The translations under genes were made by a program, and so were the position numbers. DNA of 63,215 nucleotides from Oscillospiraceae bacterium (lineage in GTDB: Bacteria > Bacillota > Clostridia > Oscillospirales > Acutalibacteraceae): positions 1 to 63,215 of the forward strand of contig SVPU01000009.1 in assembly GCA_015065685.1 (NCBI GenBank). Reading direction: 5' to 3'. The notes beneath the pieces are model-generated. The model did not search any database. It was given only the letters and a program-made list of their open reading frames with translations, and had not been told where the DNA came from. Of the stretch, positions 1 through 7,826 are shown in pieces. Every line of letters begins with the position of its first letter. Position 1 is the first letter of the stretch.

Positions 1-190
1 CAAGACCTCGACCATTATCCCATCGCATATGAATAGTACCCATGTCATCGACATGTTCGACTGTGCCACGGGTGCCGCTTTCTACGGGGTGGTGAGGATC
101 ATTCATACTTAGAAGCATAAGGCGAGTGCCAGGGGGATAAGCTTCTTTGTACTGTTGCGCTTGTCGATGTTGTCTTTCCCAATCATTCAC
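1..190 (-). CDS. DUF4314 domain protein, C-terminus cut by window edge
   Basis: The visible 63 codons start at a GTG with a good GGAGG nine bases upstream; that Shine-Dalgarno lies inside the last codons of the preceding gene. The product contains the YPPGTR segment, then GTRGTVEHVDDMGTIHMRWD, which is the signature of the DUF4314 family. Members are small proteins of unknown function that I know mainly from conjugative elements and phages of Firmicutes. The gene runs off the left edge, so its length is unknown. It follows its upstream neighbour by one base and is surely cotranscribed with it. Its base composition is visibly richer in GC than the core genes of the window, which fits transfer. 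Family assignment is confident, function is unknown. Confidence 0.8.
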   Translation of the reverse strand, partial: MNDWERQHRQAQQYKEAYPPGTRLMLLSMNDPHHPVESGTRGTVEHVDDMGTIHMRWDNGRGL

Positions 191-191
191 G

Positions 192-539
192 TTAGTTTAC
201 CTCCATATCAAATAGTTCTTCGGGAGACCATTGGATTGTAAAGTCCACGTCTTCGATGTTGTCACATCGAGAGAGGAAGGTGTCGTCCATTTCAATGCGC
301 TTCATAAAATATGCCACTTCTTCCGGTGTAGCTTTATATGTTTCTTCGCCACCGTATAGATAGGCTTTCGCATGAACGGATACTTCAGTTTCTTCATCAA
401 GGTCTTCCATAAAATTGTCGAAGGCAGTCCAGCCTTCAAGGTCATCAAATTCTCGAGGAATGCCACCTACAAGGAATTCGACTTCTTGGTCGTTTGCAGT
501 CACAGTTACTGCTGAGAATAACAGAGCCATATTTGTCAT
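192..539 (-). CDS. Acidic hypothetical protein of a mobile element
   Basis: An open frame of about 115 residues, rich in Asp and Glu throughout, with no signal peptide or membrane segment and no motif I recognise. The reading frame extends further upstream, but that part crosses a perfect terminator hairpin, so I start at the ATG closely preceded by GGAAAGGAG; the two ATGs at 542 and 539 and a third at 530 are all possible. It ends one base before the DUF4314 gene and carries that gene's ribosome-binding site, so the two form an operon. Small acidic proteins next to DUF4314 genes are typical cargo of integrative or conjugative elements. Function unknown. Confidence 0.6.
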   Translation of the reverse strand: MTNMALLFSAVTVTANDQEVEFLVGGIPREFDDLEGWTAFDNFMEDLDEETEVSVHAKAYLYGGEETYKATPEEVAYFMKRIEMDDTFLSRCDNIEDVDFTIQWSPEELFDMEVN

Positions 540-590
540 CATCTCCTTTCCAATGTATTTACTTATTTCTCCGTTGTGGAGAAGGAAGCA

Positions 591-635
591 CAAAATTAAA
601 AAGGAGGTTGCGCATAAAAAGCATGCGCAACCTCC
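591..635 (-). terminator. Intrinsic terminator, 13-bp perfect stem
   Basis: GGAGGTTGCGCAT (603-615) and its exact complement (623-635) enclose a 7-base loop. On the minus strand the stem is followed by TTTTTAATTTTG. It lies in the leader of the small acidic gene, so it either stops transcription arriving from the tRNA side or acts as an attenuator. Confidence 0.8.
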
Positions 636-660
636 AAGACACAAACATTTAACATTTATA

Positions 661-710
661 AAAACAAAAAAAGGGCAGACTTTACGAAATCAATCGCAAA
701 ATCTGCCCTT
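661..710 (-). terminator. Intrinsic terminator, 9-bp stem
   Basis: AAGGGCAGA (671-679) pairs with TCTGCCCTT (702-710). Read on the minus strand the stem is followed at once by a long T-run with one G. It is the second of three stacked terminator-like structures on this strand. Confidence 0.65.
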
Positions 711-797
711 ATTATCTATGGTATTTAGTTCAAGTCCCCCCAAGTATCCTTTTTATCGGGGATGCATCTTTTATTTTTCATTGCTTTTTTGGATAAG

Positions 798-833
798 AAA
801 AAACCCAGAAACCGTTGTGGTTACTGGGTTTTT
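798..833 (-). terminator. Terminator of tRNA-fMet
   Basis: AAAAACCCAG and CTGGGTTTTT form a stem with an inner AACC/GGTT extension and a GTTGT loop. T-runs flank it on both strands. It begins about 30 bases after the 3' CCA of the tRNA and is the natural end of that transcript. Confidence 0.8.
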
Positions 834-863
834 CTTGGCTGTATCTTTTTTGGTAGCCAACCA

Positions 864-939
<76 letters not shown>

Positions 940-957
940 ATATTTGACTGTATTACT

Positions 958-985
958 ATTATACACAAAAAAATAAATAATGCAA
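958..985 (-). promoter_or_regulatory. Promoter of tRNA-fMet
   Basis: On the minus strand TTGCAT, 16 bases, then TATAAT, ending 18 bases before the mature tRNA 5' end. Confidence 0.65.
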
Positions 986-994
986 CCCCTTTTT

Positions 995-1042
995 GAAAAA
1001 AAATAAAAATTATCGGTCAAACTTACAAATTCGGCCGATAAT
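995..1042 (-). terminator. Terminator of the glycosyltransferase operon
   Basis: ATTATCGG (1009-1016) pairs with CCGATAAT (1035-1042). On the minus strand it is followed by TTTTTATTTTTTTT. It stands just after the stop codon of the WecG/TagA-family gene. Confidence 0.75.
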
Positions 1043-1051
1043 ATTTATGGT

Positions 1052-1771
1052 TTATTTAATTTTACTCTCTCTTTTTACCGCAAAGATAAACTTAACATTT
1101 GAATTATAGAATCTTTTAAGGCGTGAGGGCTCTTTAAGTATACGGTATAGCCATTCAATATTACATTTAATAAAGAATTTAGGCGCACGAGCCTTGGCGC
1201 CGCTCAAAACATCAAAGCTTCCGCCAACACCAACAAAAATTCCTTTTTTAAAGTCGCTCAAATGCTTATAAATCAGCTTTTCCTGTGCAGGCACGCCGAG
1301 AGCCACAAGAACAATATCGGGGGAGAGGGTTTTAATTTGCTCGAAAACACCGTCTTTATCCTCGGTGTAACCATCCTCGCAACCCACAATATTTATATTG
1401 GGAAACTTTTCGCTTATAACACGGCAAAGAGCCTCCAAAATATCGCGCTTTGCACCGAAAAGAAAAAGCGAGCTTGAATTTTCGTTTGCAATCTGCAATA
1501 ATTTTTCGGAAACTTCAACACCCGGAATTCTCTCGGGGATATCAATGTTTAAAAGCTTAGCACATTTAACGATTCCAATGCCATCTGCTACTGTGGTAAC
1601 AGCGGAATCGGAGAGCATTTGGTTAACGGCCGAATCTTTTTCGCCCTGCATAAAAATTTCGGGGTTGGCAGTTATTATAAACTTCTTTTGTTCGGTTTTA
1701 ACCCATTGCTCTAATTCACTATAAAAGGCTTTGCAATCTTTTTTATAGAGATTTTCGAAATATTTTCTCAT
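1052..1771 (-). CDS. tagA: WecG/TagA/CpsF family glycosyltransferase
   Basis: A 239-residue cytoplasmic or membrane-associated enzyme of glycosyltransferase family 26, which adds an aminosugar (ManNAc or ManNAcA in studied members) to a lipid-linked GlcNAc-diphosphoundecaprenol during wall polymer or polysaccharide synthesis. Visible family motifs in order are TANPEIFMQ near residue 34, DGIGIV near 64, PERIPGVE near 79, ALGVPAQEKLIY near 157 and VGGSFDVLSGAKARAPKF near 182, followed by the conserved EWLYRILKEPSRLKR. Length is normal for the family. The ATG overlaps the stop of the upstream sugar transferase by four bases (ATGA), so the two are translationally coupled. The pair probably primes and extends one glycan; the sugar specificity cannot be told from sequence. 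Confidence 0.88.
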   Translation of the reverse strand: MRKYFENLYKKDCKAFYSELEQWVKTEQKKFIITANPEIFMQGEKDSAVNQMLSDSAVTTVADGIGIVKCAKLLNIDIPERIPGVEVSEKLLQIANENSSSLFLFGAKRDILEALCRVISEKFPNINIVGCEDGYTEDKDGVFEQIKTLSPDIVLVALGVPAQEKLIYKHLSDFKKGIFVGVGGSFDVLSGAKARAPKFFIKCNIEWLYRILKEPSRLKRFYNSNVKFIFAVKRESKIK

Positions 1772-3135
1772 TTTTCTTCTCTGATTTCCTGACTTTTTTC
1801 TTCGGTGAAGCCCTCGGTGCTTTCCTTCATAAAGAGAATCTTAACTGTCATAAACAACAGGCGTAAATCAAGAAGGAAAGAATAGTTTTGAATATACATT
1901 AAATCAAGCTGAAGCTTATCATAAGCCGAGGTGTTATACTTGCCGTAAAGCTGGGCATAGCCTGTAAGACCGCCACGAACCTTAAGGCGATATTTAAATT
2001 CAGGCACCTCCGCTGTATACATATCAACATGTTCAACTCTTTCGGGTCTTGGGCCCACAAGGCTCATATCACCCTTTAAAATGTCAATAAGCTGCGGAAG
2101 CTCGTCCATTCTGATAGCACGCAAAAACTTGCCGATGGGTGTGATTCTGGGGTCATCCTCAGTTGCAGGGTGGGGCTTACCATCACTCTCGGCATCAACA
2201 ATCATACTTCTGAATTTGTGAATCTTAAAAATTCTGCCGCCAATTGTATATCTTTCTTGGCGGTAAAACACGGGTCCGCCATCATAAAGCTTTATAATCA
2301 AAGCACAAAACAACATAAAAGGCGAGGTTATTATTAACAAAACAGAAGAAACCACAATATCTGTGAATCGCTTTATAAAACGCTGCTCAAATGTGAGGGC
2401 GGTGTTTCTGCAGAGAAGCAGAGGAGTATCAAACAAGTGAATTGTTTCTGCACTGCGGATAAGAATATCAGAAACCTTTGAGGTGGTATATGCTCTGATT
2501 TCTCTTGCATAGCACATCTTAACTAACTTGTTTCTGATTTCTGCGTGAACATCAAATATAATAACACCGTCTGACGAGTCGAGCATTTCGGAAATCTTTT
2601 CTAACCCAACAGATATATTAACAGCTTTTTCCACGATGTACTTATCTTTTCGTGTTTTGAGCTTTTCCATCATAAAATCGGGACAATATTCATCATATAT
2701 AAGTAAAAGCCGCTTTGCAGGGAAGCATCTGTTAAAAACAAATTCACTAAGCAGGGTAACAGCAAGGCAGAAAATAGCACCGGCAACCGAAATGGCAACT
2801 ATAGGCCAAAAGGTTATGAATCCCGCAGCAAGAAGCGCAATCTGAAGATATATCATCAAATTTGTGCAAAGCATTGCTAAAATTTGTGAAATAACCAAAT
2901 TCGACTTTTTAAAATACCCGAATTTCAGTCCATCAAAATTATATAAGAATATAAGCTCAAGAATCATATAATAAACCGCAATAAGCCAATTACCCTTATT
3001 AACAAAGGGAAGAGTGATACGGTCATTATATTGCGATACCCAATAATACATAAATATAAAAGACTGACCTATAACTAAAAGCAAAATAAAGGCATATCTT
3101 ATAAGTCGTTTAAACTGTTCTAATTTGTTTTTCAA
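1768..3135 (-). CDS. Undecaprenyl-phosphate sugar-1-phosphate transferase
   Basis: Polyprenyl glycosylphosphotransferase (WcaJ/EpsL type, bacterial sugar transferase family) that loads the first sugar phosphate onto undecaprenyl phosphate at the membrane. The N-terminal half has several membrane segments (four to five) followed by a soluble stretch. The catalytic C-terminal domain follows another hydrophobic segment: RFTDIVVSS, YRQERYTIGG, KIHKFRSM, MDELPQLIDILKGDMSLVGPRPE. I start at the TTG at 3135, giving 455 residues, because AGGAG lies seven bases upstream and the candidate ATGs further out fall within or before the predicted transcription start. It overlaps the following glycosyltransferase by four bases. 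Which sugar is transferred is unknown. Confidence 0.88.
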   Translation of the reverse strand: MKNKLEQFKRLIRYAFILLLVIGQSFIFMYYWVSQYNDRITLPFVNKGNWLIAVYYMILELIFLYNFDGLKFGYFKKSNLVISQILAMLCTNLMIYLQIALLAAGFITFWPIVAISVAGAIFCLAVTLLSEFVFNRCFPAKRLLLIYDEYCPDFMMEKLKTRKDKYIVEKAVNISVGLEKISEMLDSSDGVIIFDVHAEIRNKLVKMCYAREIRAYTTSKVSDILIRSAETIHLFDTPLLLCRNTALTFEQRFIKRFTDIVVSSVLLIITSPFMLFCALIIKLYDGGPVFYRQERYTIGGRIFKIHKFRSMIVDAESDGKPHPATEDDPRITPIGKFLRAIRMDELPQLIDILKGDMSLVGPRPERVEHVDMYTAEVPEFKYRLKVRGGLTGYAQLYGKYNTSAYDKLQLDLMYIQNYSFLLDLRLLFMTVKILFMKESTEGFTEEKSQEIREEK

Positions 3136-3170
3136 AAAATCACTCCTGTCAAACAAAAGCATACACATTA

Positions 3171-3198
3171 ATTATACCATAAAAAGCCAAAAAGTAAA
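3171..3198 (-). promoter_or_regulatory. Sigma-A promoter of the glycan operon
   Basis: On the minus strand TTTACT, 16 bases, TATAAT, with TG one base before the -10 (extended -10). Transcription should start near 3164, leaving a short leader before the TTG start of the sugar transferase. Confidence 0.7.
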
Positions 3199-3210
3199 GA
3201 ATATTTATAT

Positions 3211-3241
3211 TAAAAAACGGCTTTGGTAAAATCCAAAGCCG
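3211..3241 (-). terminator. Intrinsic terminator
   Basis: CGGCTTTGG (3218-3226) and CCAAAGCCG (3233-3241) with a 6-base loop, followed on the minus strand by six T. It ends the upstream secreted-protein gene. Confidence 0.85.
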
Positions 3242-3259
3242 CACATAATAAAAATAATT

Positions 3260-3868
3260 TTAAATTTCCTCGGTTTTTTCGCCGATATTCGAATGAACTA
3301 TATTAAAACCGAAAGAAGACTTTTCGTTTCTTACAAAGAGTGTTTCACAAACATCGGTATATACATCGCTGTCATGACTGTCGATTGTTACGGTTGTTTT
3401 AACTGTGTAGCTTCCGTCCTCATTCTCAGTAATTGATAAAATCTCGTGTGAGAAGGTTGCAAAGCCACAAGGCTTAATATAAACAAAACCGGGCTTTTGA
3501 GGGAAGTCGGCATTGATGGCCGAATAATCAATATCCTCAATTCCAAACATATCGAAAACATAGCCATCAACAATGTGCTGAGCAATAAATGAATCATCCT
3601 CACCGTCTCTAAAGTTGAGAAGGGCAATAACTGAAGAATTAACAACGCTCTCATAAGAGGCGATATCGTCGTCATAAACAAAGTTGTGGTTGAGCATATT
3701 TAAAAAACGTGCCTTTAAAATCTCATCAAACTCAGGGCCGCTTTCTTCTGTGGCAGAGTTTACATTCTGTGCACTAACCATATTATTTTGAGAATCGGTA
3801 ACAAAAGCTACAGAAACAATTAAAACAACAAGCAAAAGTGAAACAACGGCTAAGATTCTTTTTTTCAT
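3260..3868 (-). CDS. Secreted or membrane-anchored hypothetical protein
   Basis: A 202-residue protein beginning MKKRILAVVSLLLVVLIVSV, a clear signal peptide or single membrane anchor, with a stretch near residues 30-45 rich in Asn, Ser and Ala. No Cys follows the hydrophobic core, so it is not a lipoprotein. The rest is acidic and predicted soluble outside the membrane; the C-terminal half alternates Thr, Val and Ser in a beta-strand-like pattern. I do not recognise the family. The ATG at 3868 is set by AAGGAGG four to five bases upstream. The gene is monocistronic: it has its own terminator and faces away from the EF-G paralogue across a divergent intergenic region. Confidence 0.75.
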   Translation of the reverse strand: MKKRILAVVSLLLVVLIVSVAFVTDSQNNMVSAQNVNSATEESGPEFDEILKARFLNMLNHNFVYDDDIASYESVVNSSVIALLNFRDGEDDSFIAQHIVDGYVFDMFGIEDIDYSAINADFPQKPGFVYIKPCGFATFSHEILSITENEDGSYTVKTTVTIDSHDSDVYTDVCETLFVRNEKSSFGFNIVHSNIGEKTEEI

Positions 3869-4255
3869 TTTGTTACCTCCTTCAAAATTCACTACAATCA
3901 TTATAATGGTGTAGGTTAGGCGAAACTATCTTGTTTCATTACAAAATCATTATATACCAAATATATAAAAAATAGCAGAAACAATTCGGTTACAAAAAGT
4001 ATCAGATTTGTAACAGAATATTATTTATAAGCAGATTTAAATTACATTTTGTAATTTTTAAACCAATCTTTTCCTACACTTTTCGACTTTAAAGTGCCGT
4101 TTATGACTTTTGAATAAATTTTTTATAAAGTTGCGAAAAAATTTGTTGTATTTGCTAAAGGATTGTGTTATAATGATTTTAGTCGGTCAAAATGCTCAAA
4201 AAGCGTTTTGCCATAATTAATTTCACAAAGTTATTTCCCAAAGGAGCTGTTTATT
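3869..4255. promoter_or_regulatory. Divergent control region with repeated TTACAAA sites
   Basis: This 387-base gap separates the secreted protein (minus) from the EF-G paralogue (plus). It contains TTACAAAA at 3939-3946, a perfect 8-bp inverted pair GTTACAAA (3989-3996) and TTTGTAAC (4007-4014), and an inverted pair AAATTACA/TGTAATTT at 4039-4057. The repeated half-site suggests a binding region for a dimeric regulator, but none is identified. A TATAAT on the minus strand at 3900-3905 may be the -10 of the secreted-protein gene; its -35 is weak. Confidence 0.4.
4146..4174 (+). promoter_or_regulatory. Promoter of the EF-G paralogue
   Basis: TTGTAT, 17 bases, TATAAT. About 75 bases of leader precede the TTG start codon. 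Confidence 0.7.
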
Positions 4256-6292
4256 TTGAAACTATACCCTGAAAATTCAATTCGCAATATTGCACTTTTA
4301 GGTCATGGTGGCGCTGGTAAGACCACCCTTGCCGATGCAATTCTCTATTATGCCGGTGCGACTGACAGAATCGGCAAAACAGGTGAGAGCACAACCATGA
4401 TGGACTTTGACCCTGAAGAGAAAAAACGTAAGGTATCGGTTTCAACATCGGTATATGCTTTAGAATTAAAGGACAACAAGTTGAATCTTATTGATGCCCC
4501 CGGTTTATTTGATTTTGCGGGCGGTGTTAGTGAGGCATTGGCTGCTGCAGATAGCGGTGTTATCGTTATTTCGGGTAAGTCGGGTCTCACGGTTGGCGCA
4601 AAGCAAGCCTTTGAAAAATTGCGCAAGCAAAATAAGAGTGCGGCATTTTTCATTGGTAAGCTTGATTCCTCACACGCTCATTTCTATAGAGTTTTATCGG
4701 CATTGGTTGCAAACTACGGTGCGGTTATATGTCCGGTTGTTGTGCCTTTTGTTGAGGGCGATGAGGTTAAGTGTTACATAAATCTTATCGAAAACAAAGC
4801 TTATGGCTGTGATGGTATAACGTTAAAAGAAATGCGTATGCCTGTAAGCACTGAAATTGATGATATGCGCAGTATGCTTTTAGAGGCTATTGCTACCGCA
4901 GATGAAGAGCTTATGGAAAAATACTTCGCAGGCGAGGAATTCACCGAAGAAGAAATGCTTAAGGGCTTAGCTGCGGGTGTTAAGAGCGGCGATATCTGCC
5001 CTGTTTATTGCGGTGTTCAGCAAACAGGCGATGCTGTTGCTATGTTGGTTGATAATCTACTTAAAGTAATGCCTTCCGTGGCTGACAGCAAGTATATTAA
5101 TGCAGATGGTGAGGAATGCACATATTCCGCATCGGGTGATGCTGCGCTCACCATTTTCAAAACAATTGCCGACCCATTTGTTGGAAAGCTTTCATATTTC
5201 AAGGTGCTTTCGGGCGTTATCGGTAACGATACAAGACTTATAAATAGCAGAACAGGTACAGAAGAGCGTTTGTCCAAGGTACTTTATTTGAAGGGCGCTA
5301 AGCAAGAGGATGCCGATAAGATTACAGCGGGCGATATAGGTGCCGTTGCAAAACTCGGAAATGTTTTAACGGGCGACACATTATCGGTAAAGGGCAATGT
5401 TGCGGCAGCAGATATTGATTTCCCCGCACCTTCACTTTCGGTTGCGGTTTATCCCAAGGCTAAGGGTGATGAAGAAAAAATCACTGCAGCACTTAACCGC
5501 TTGATTGAAGAAGACCGCACAATTTCAGTTTATATGAACAACGAAACCAAAGAGCAGATTCTTTCAGCTCTTGGTGAACAGCATATAGATGTTATCGTTT
5601 CGCGTCTCAAATCAAAATTTGGTGCAGATGTTGAACTCAAGCAACCCAAGATTGCATACCGCGAGACAATAAGAAAATCCGTTAAGGTTCAGGGTAGACA
5701 CAAGAAGCAGTCGGGCGGTCACGGTCAGTTCGGTGATGTTTGGATTAGATTTGAGCCGTGCGATAGTGAAGAGCTCGTATTTGCAGATGAAGTGTTTGGC
5801 GGTGCAGTTCCCAAGAATTTCTTCCCTGCAGTTGAAAAGGGTCTTCGCGAATGTACCGCAAAGGGCGTTTTGGCAGGCTTCCCGCTTGTTGGCTTGAAGG
5901 CTACCTTGGTTGACGGCTCTTATCACCCTGTTGATTCTTCTGAAATGGCATTTAAAATGGCAGCTGCCATTGCTTATAAAGAAGGTATTCCTCAAACCTC
6001 ACCCGCATTGTTAGAGCCAATCGGAACTCTTAAGGTTTTGGTGCCGGATGAAATGCTCGGCGATGTTATAGGTGATATTAATAAGCGCAGAGGCCGTATA
6101 ATAGGTATGAATCCCGCAGAAAATAAAATGCAGGAAATCATCGGCGAAGTGCCAATGGCTGAAATGTCTGACTTTGCAACGGCAATGCGTTCTATCACTC
6201 AGGGAACTGCAACCTTCACATTAGAGCATGCAAGATATGAAGAAGTTCCGCAGATGATAGCACAAAAAATTATTGATGAAAATAAGCAGTAA
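4256..6292 (+). CDS. Elongation factor G-like GTPase (EF-G paralogue)
   Basis: A 678-residue protein with the full EF-G domain order: GTPase domain, domain II, and the later domains including the YRETIRKSVKVQGRHKKQSGGHGQFG segment near 465 and the C-terminal domain with VPDEMLGDVIGDINKRRGRI. The P-loop GHGGAGKTT is at 16-24. The switch I consensus RGITI is replaced by RKVSVS (58-63), the switch II His of D-x-P-G-H is Leu84 (DAPGL), and the G4 motif NKxD reads GKLD (134-137). It is therefore a divergent paralogue common in Firmicutes, not the housekeeping fusA of the str operon. The TTG start has AAGGAG nine bases upstream. It is monocistronic with its own promoter and terminator. Role unknown; ribosome recycling, rescue or a regulatory GTPase are possible. 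Confidence 0.88.
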   Translation: MKLYPENSIRNIALLGHGGAGKTTLADAILYYAGATDRIGKTGESTTMMDFDPEEKKRKVSVSTSVYALELKDNKLNLIDAPGLFDFAGGVSEALAAADSGVIVISGKSGLTVGAKQAFEKLRKQNKSAAFFIGKLDSSHAHFYRVLSALVANYGAVICPVVVPFVEGDEVKCYINLIENKAYGCDGITLKEMRMPVSTEIDDMRSMLLEAIATADEELMEKYFAGEEFTEEEMLKGLAAGVKSGDICPVYCGVQQTGDAVAMLVDNLLKVMPSVADSKYINADGEECTYSASGDAALTIFKTIADPFVGKLSYFKVLSGVIGNDTRLINSRTGTEERLSKVLYLKGAKQEDADKITAGDIGAVAKLGNVLTGDTLSVKGNVAAADIDFPAPSLSVAVYPKAKGDEEKITAALNRLIEEDRTISVYMNNETKEQILSALGEQHIDVIVSRLKSKFGADVELKQPKIAYRETIRKSVKVQGRHKKQSGGHGQFGDVWIRFEPCDSEELVFADEVFGGAVPKNFFPAVEKGLRECTAKGVLAGFPLVGLKATLVDGSYHPVDSSEMAFKMAAAIAYKEGIPQTSPALLEPIGTLKVLVPDEMLGDVIGDINKRRGRIIGMNPAENKMQEIIGEVPMAEMSDFATAMRSITQGTATFTLEHARYEEVPQMIAQKIIDENKQ

Positions 6293-6295
6293 ATA

Positions 6296-6330
6296 AAAAA
6301 TGTCGGTTCATTTGAACCGACATTTTTTTA
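6296..6330. terminator. Bidirectional terminator
   Basis: ATGTCGGTTCA and TGAACCGACAT form a perfect 11-bp stem (6300-6323) with a two-base spacer, A-rich before and T-rich after. It serves the converging EF-G paralogue and Nudix genes. Confidence 0.85.
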
Positions 6331-6876
6331 TATCTTTCCATTTTCTTTTAAATGATTTAATTTTAATATTGCCACCTGGGTTTTAGCATCCTTAATTTCG
6401 CCCGATAGTATCATCTCTACCGCTTTTTTAAGCGGTATTTTTTCTACCGTTAAAAATTCATCATCGTCAGGGTCTTGCTCGCCGAAAGAAAGGTTTGTTG
6501 CACCGAACATCCAGATGATTTCATCACAATAACCGGGAGTGGGGTAAAGCTCTCCCAGCGGAAAAATATTTTGTGCCACAGCGCCTGTTTCTTCCTTTAA
6601 TTCACGGATACCGCAGTCAATAGGGCTTTCATCTTTACTGTCGCGCTTACCCGCGGGAATTTCGAGTATGCTTTCAAAATAAGGATAGCGGAATTGCTTT
6701 ACAAAAAGAACTTCGTCATTGTCGGTTAAAGCGGCAACACAAACGCCGCCCGGGTGCTCAACGATTTCTCTTAATGCTGTTTTCCCGTTTGGAAGAAGGG
6801 CGGTGTCCCTTCGCATATTTATGATTTTACCCTTATAAATATATTCGTAATTCAGTTGTTTTTCATCCAAATTCAT
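6328..6876 (-). CDS. Nudix hydrolase, ADP-ribose pyrophosphatase type
   Basis: A 182-residue cytoplasmic Nudix enzyme of the ADP-ribose diphosphatase (NudF/YqkG) group, expected to split ADP-ribose or related nucleoside diphosphate sugars. It shows the HPGGVCVAAL and KQFRYPYFESILEIPAGK lead-in typical of that group and a Nudix box GKRDSKDESPIDCGIRELKEETGA-like segment at about residues 78-101 whose RELKEETG core is intact; the first loop carries one extra residue. An LYPTPGYCDE motif follows, also typical. I prefer the ATG at 6876, which has AGAAGG at a suitable distance, over the GTG three codons upstream. It converges on the EF-G paralogue and shares its terminator. Confidence 0.87.
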   Translation of the reverse strand: MNLDEKQLNYEYIYKGKIINMRRDTALLPNGKTALREIVEHPGGVCVAALTDNDEVLFVKQFRYPYFESILEIPAGKRDSKDESPIDCGIRELKEETGAVAQNIFPLGELYPTPGYCDEIIWMFGATNLSFGEQDPDDDEFLTVEKIPLKKAVEMILSGEIKDAKTQVAILKLNHLKENGKI

Positions 6877-6922
6877 TATTTTCACCTTCTATAAATATAT
6901 ATGTAATAGGGGAGTGGTTTTG

Positions 6923-7825
6923 ATGAAACCAATAGTTGAAGCAAAAGAATATGATTATATAACACGCCAAAAAATTATTGGTCAGATATGTGATGAATAT
7001 AAATTCTTAAAGAAAAGTACCATAGGTAAAAGTGTTCTAGGTAAGGAAATAAATGCGATAAAAATAGGCGATACTGCGGAATATAGCATTATTGCCGCGG
7101 CTTTTCACGGCAGCGAGCGGATTACCGCCACAATTTTACTTATGTTCATTGAGCAGCTGTCCTTCGCTTATAAAAACAATTTAAGTATTGCGGGATTTAA
7201 TGCAAGGGCGGCGTTGAGGGGCAGAGGGGTTATATTTATTCCTTGTGTTAACCCCGACGGTTGCGATATTTCTCTGCTTGGTAAAAAAGGGTGCGGAGCA
7301 CTCTATGAAAAAATAGGCAGAATTTGCAAAAACGACTTTACCTATTGGAACGCTAATGCAAGGGGCGTTGATATAAACCACAATTTTAATGCGGGGTGGA
7401 AAGAACTACGCGAGCTTGAGAGAAAAGAGGGGATATACGGCCCATCTCCCACAAGATTCGGCGGCTTTAAGCCTGAAAGTGAGCCCGAAACAATAGCACT
7501 CACCGATTTATGCCAAAAAACGAAAATAAGGCATGTTACGGCCTTGCACTCACAGGGCGAGGTTATTTATTGGACCTATGGCGACAAAACACCTAAGAAA
7601 AGCAAACGAATGGCTGAAATAATGGCAACCTCTTCGGGTTATGCGCTCGATGTGCCTTGTCTTATTGCAACGGGCGGTGGTTTTAAGGATTGGTTTATAA
7701 GTGAATTTGACCGCCCCGGTTTCACGATTGAGCTTGGAAAAGGCAAAAATCCTTTGCCGACTGAAACGGCAAAGGACATTTACTTGAAAGTTCGAGAAAT
7801 GCTGATGCTTTGCTGCATAATGTAA
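6923..7825 (+). CDS. M14 family zinc carboxypeptidase
   Basis: A 300-residue metallopeptidase related to gamma-D-glutamyl-L-diamino acid endopeptidases (M14C), which cut peptidoglycan stem peptides. Zinc ligands are visible as H62 and E65 in FHGSERIT and H209 in ALHSQGE; E270 in FTIELGKG is the catalytic glutamate. DINHNFN at 150-156 replaces the DLNRNF substrate-binding motif, an Arg-to-His change seen in the M14C branch. There is no signal peptide, so it is likely cytoplasmic and may act in wall recycling or at sporulation. The ATG at 6923 has AGGGGAG eight bases upstream; a GTG three codons earlier overlaps that site. The stop is almost back to back with the converging potD stop. Confidence 0.85.
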   Translation: MKPIVEAKEYDYITRQKIIGQICDEYKFLKKSTIGKSVLGKEINAIKIGDTAEYSIIAAAFHGSERITATILLMFIEQLSFAYKNNLSIAGFNARAALRGRGVIFIPCVNPDGCDISLLGKKGCGALYEKIGRICKNDFTYWNANARGVDINHNFNAGWKELRELERKEGIYGPSPTRFGGFKPESEPETIALTDLCQKTKIRHVTALHSQGEVIYWTYGDKTPKKSKRMAEIMATSSGYALDVPCLIATGGGFKDWFISEFDRPGFTIELGKGKNPLPTETAKDIYLKVREMLMLCCIM

Positions 7826-7826
7826 A

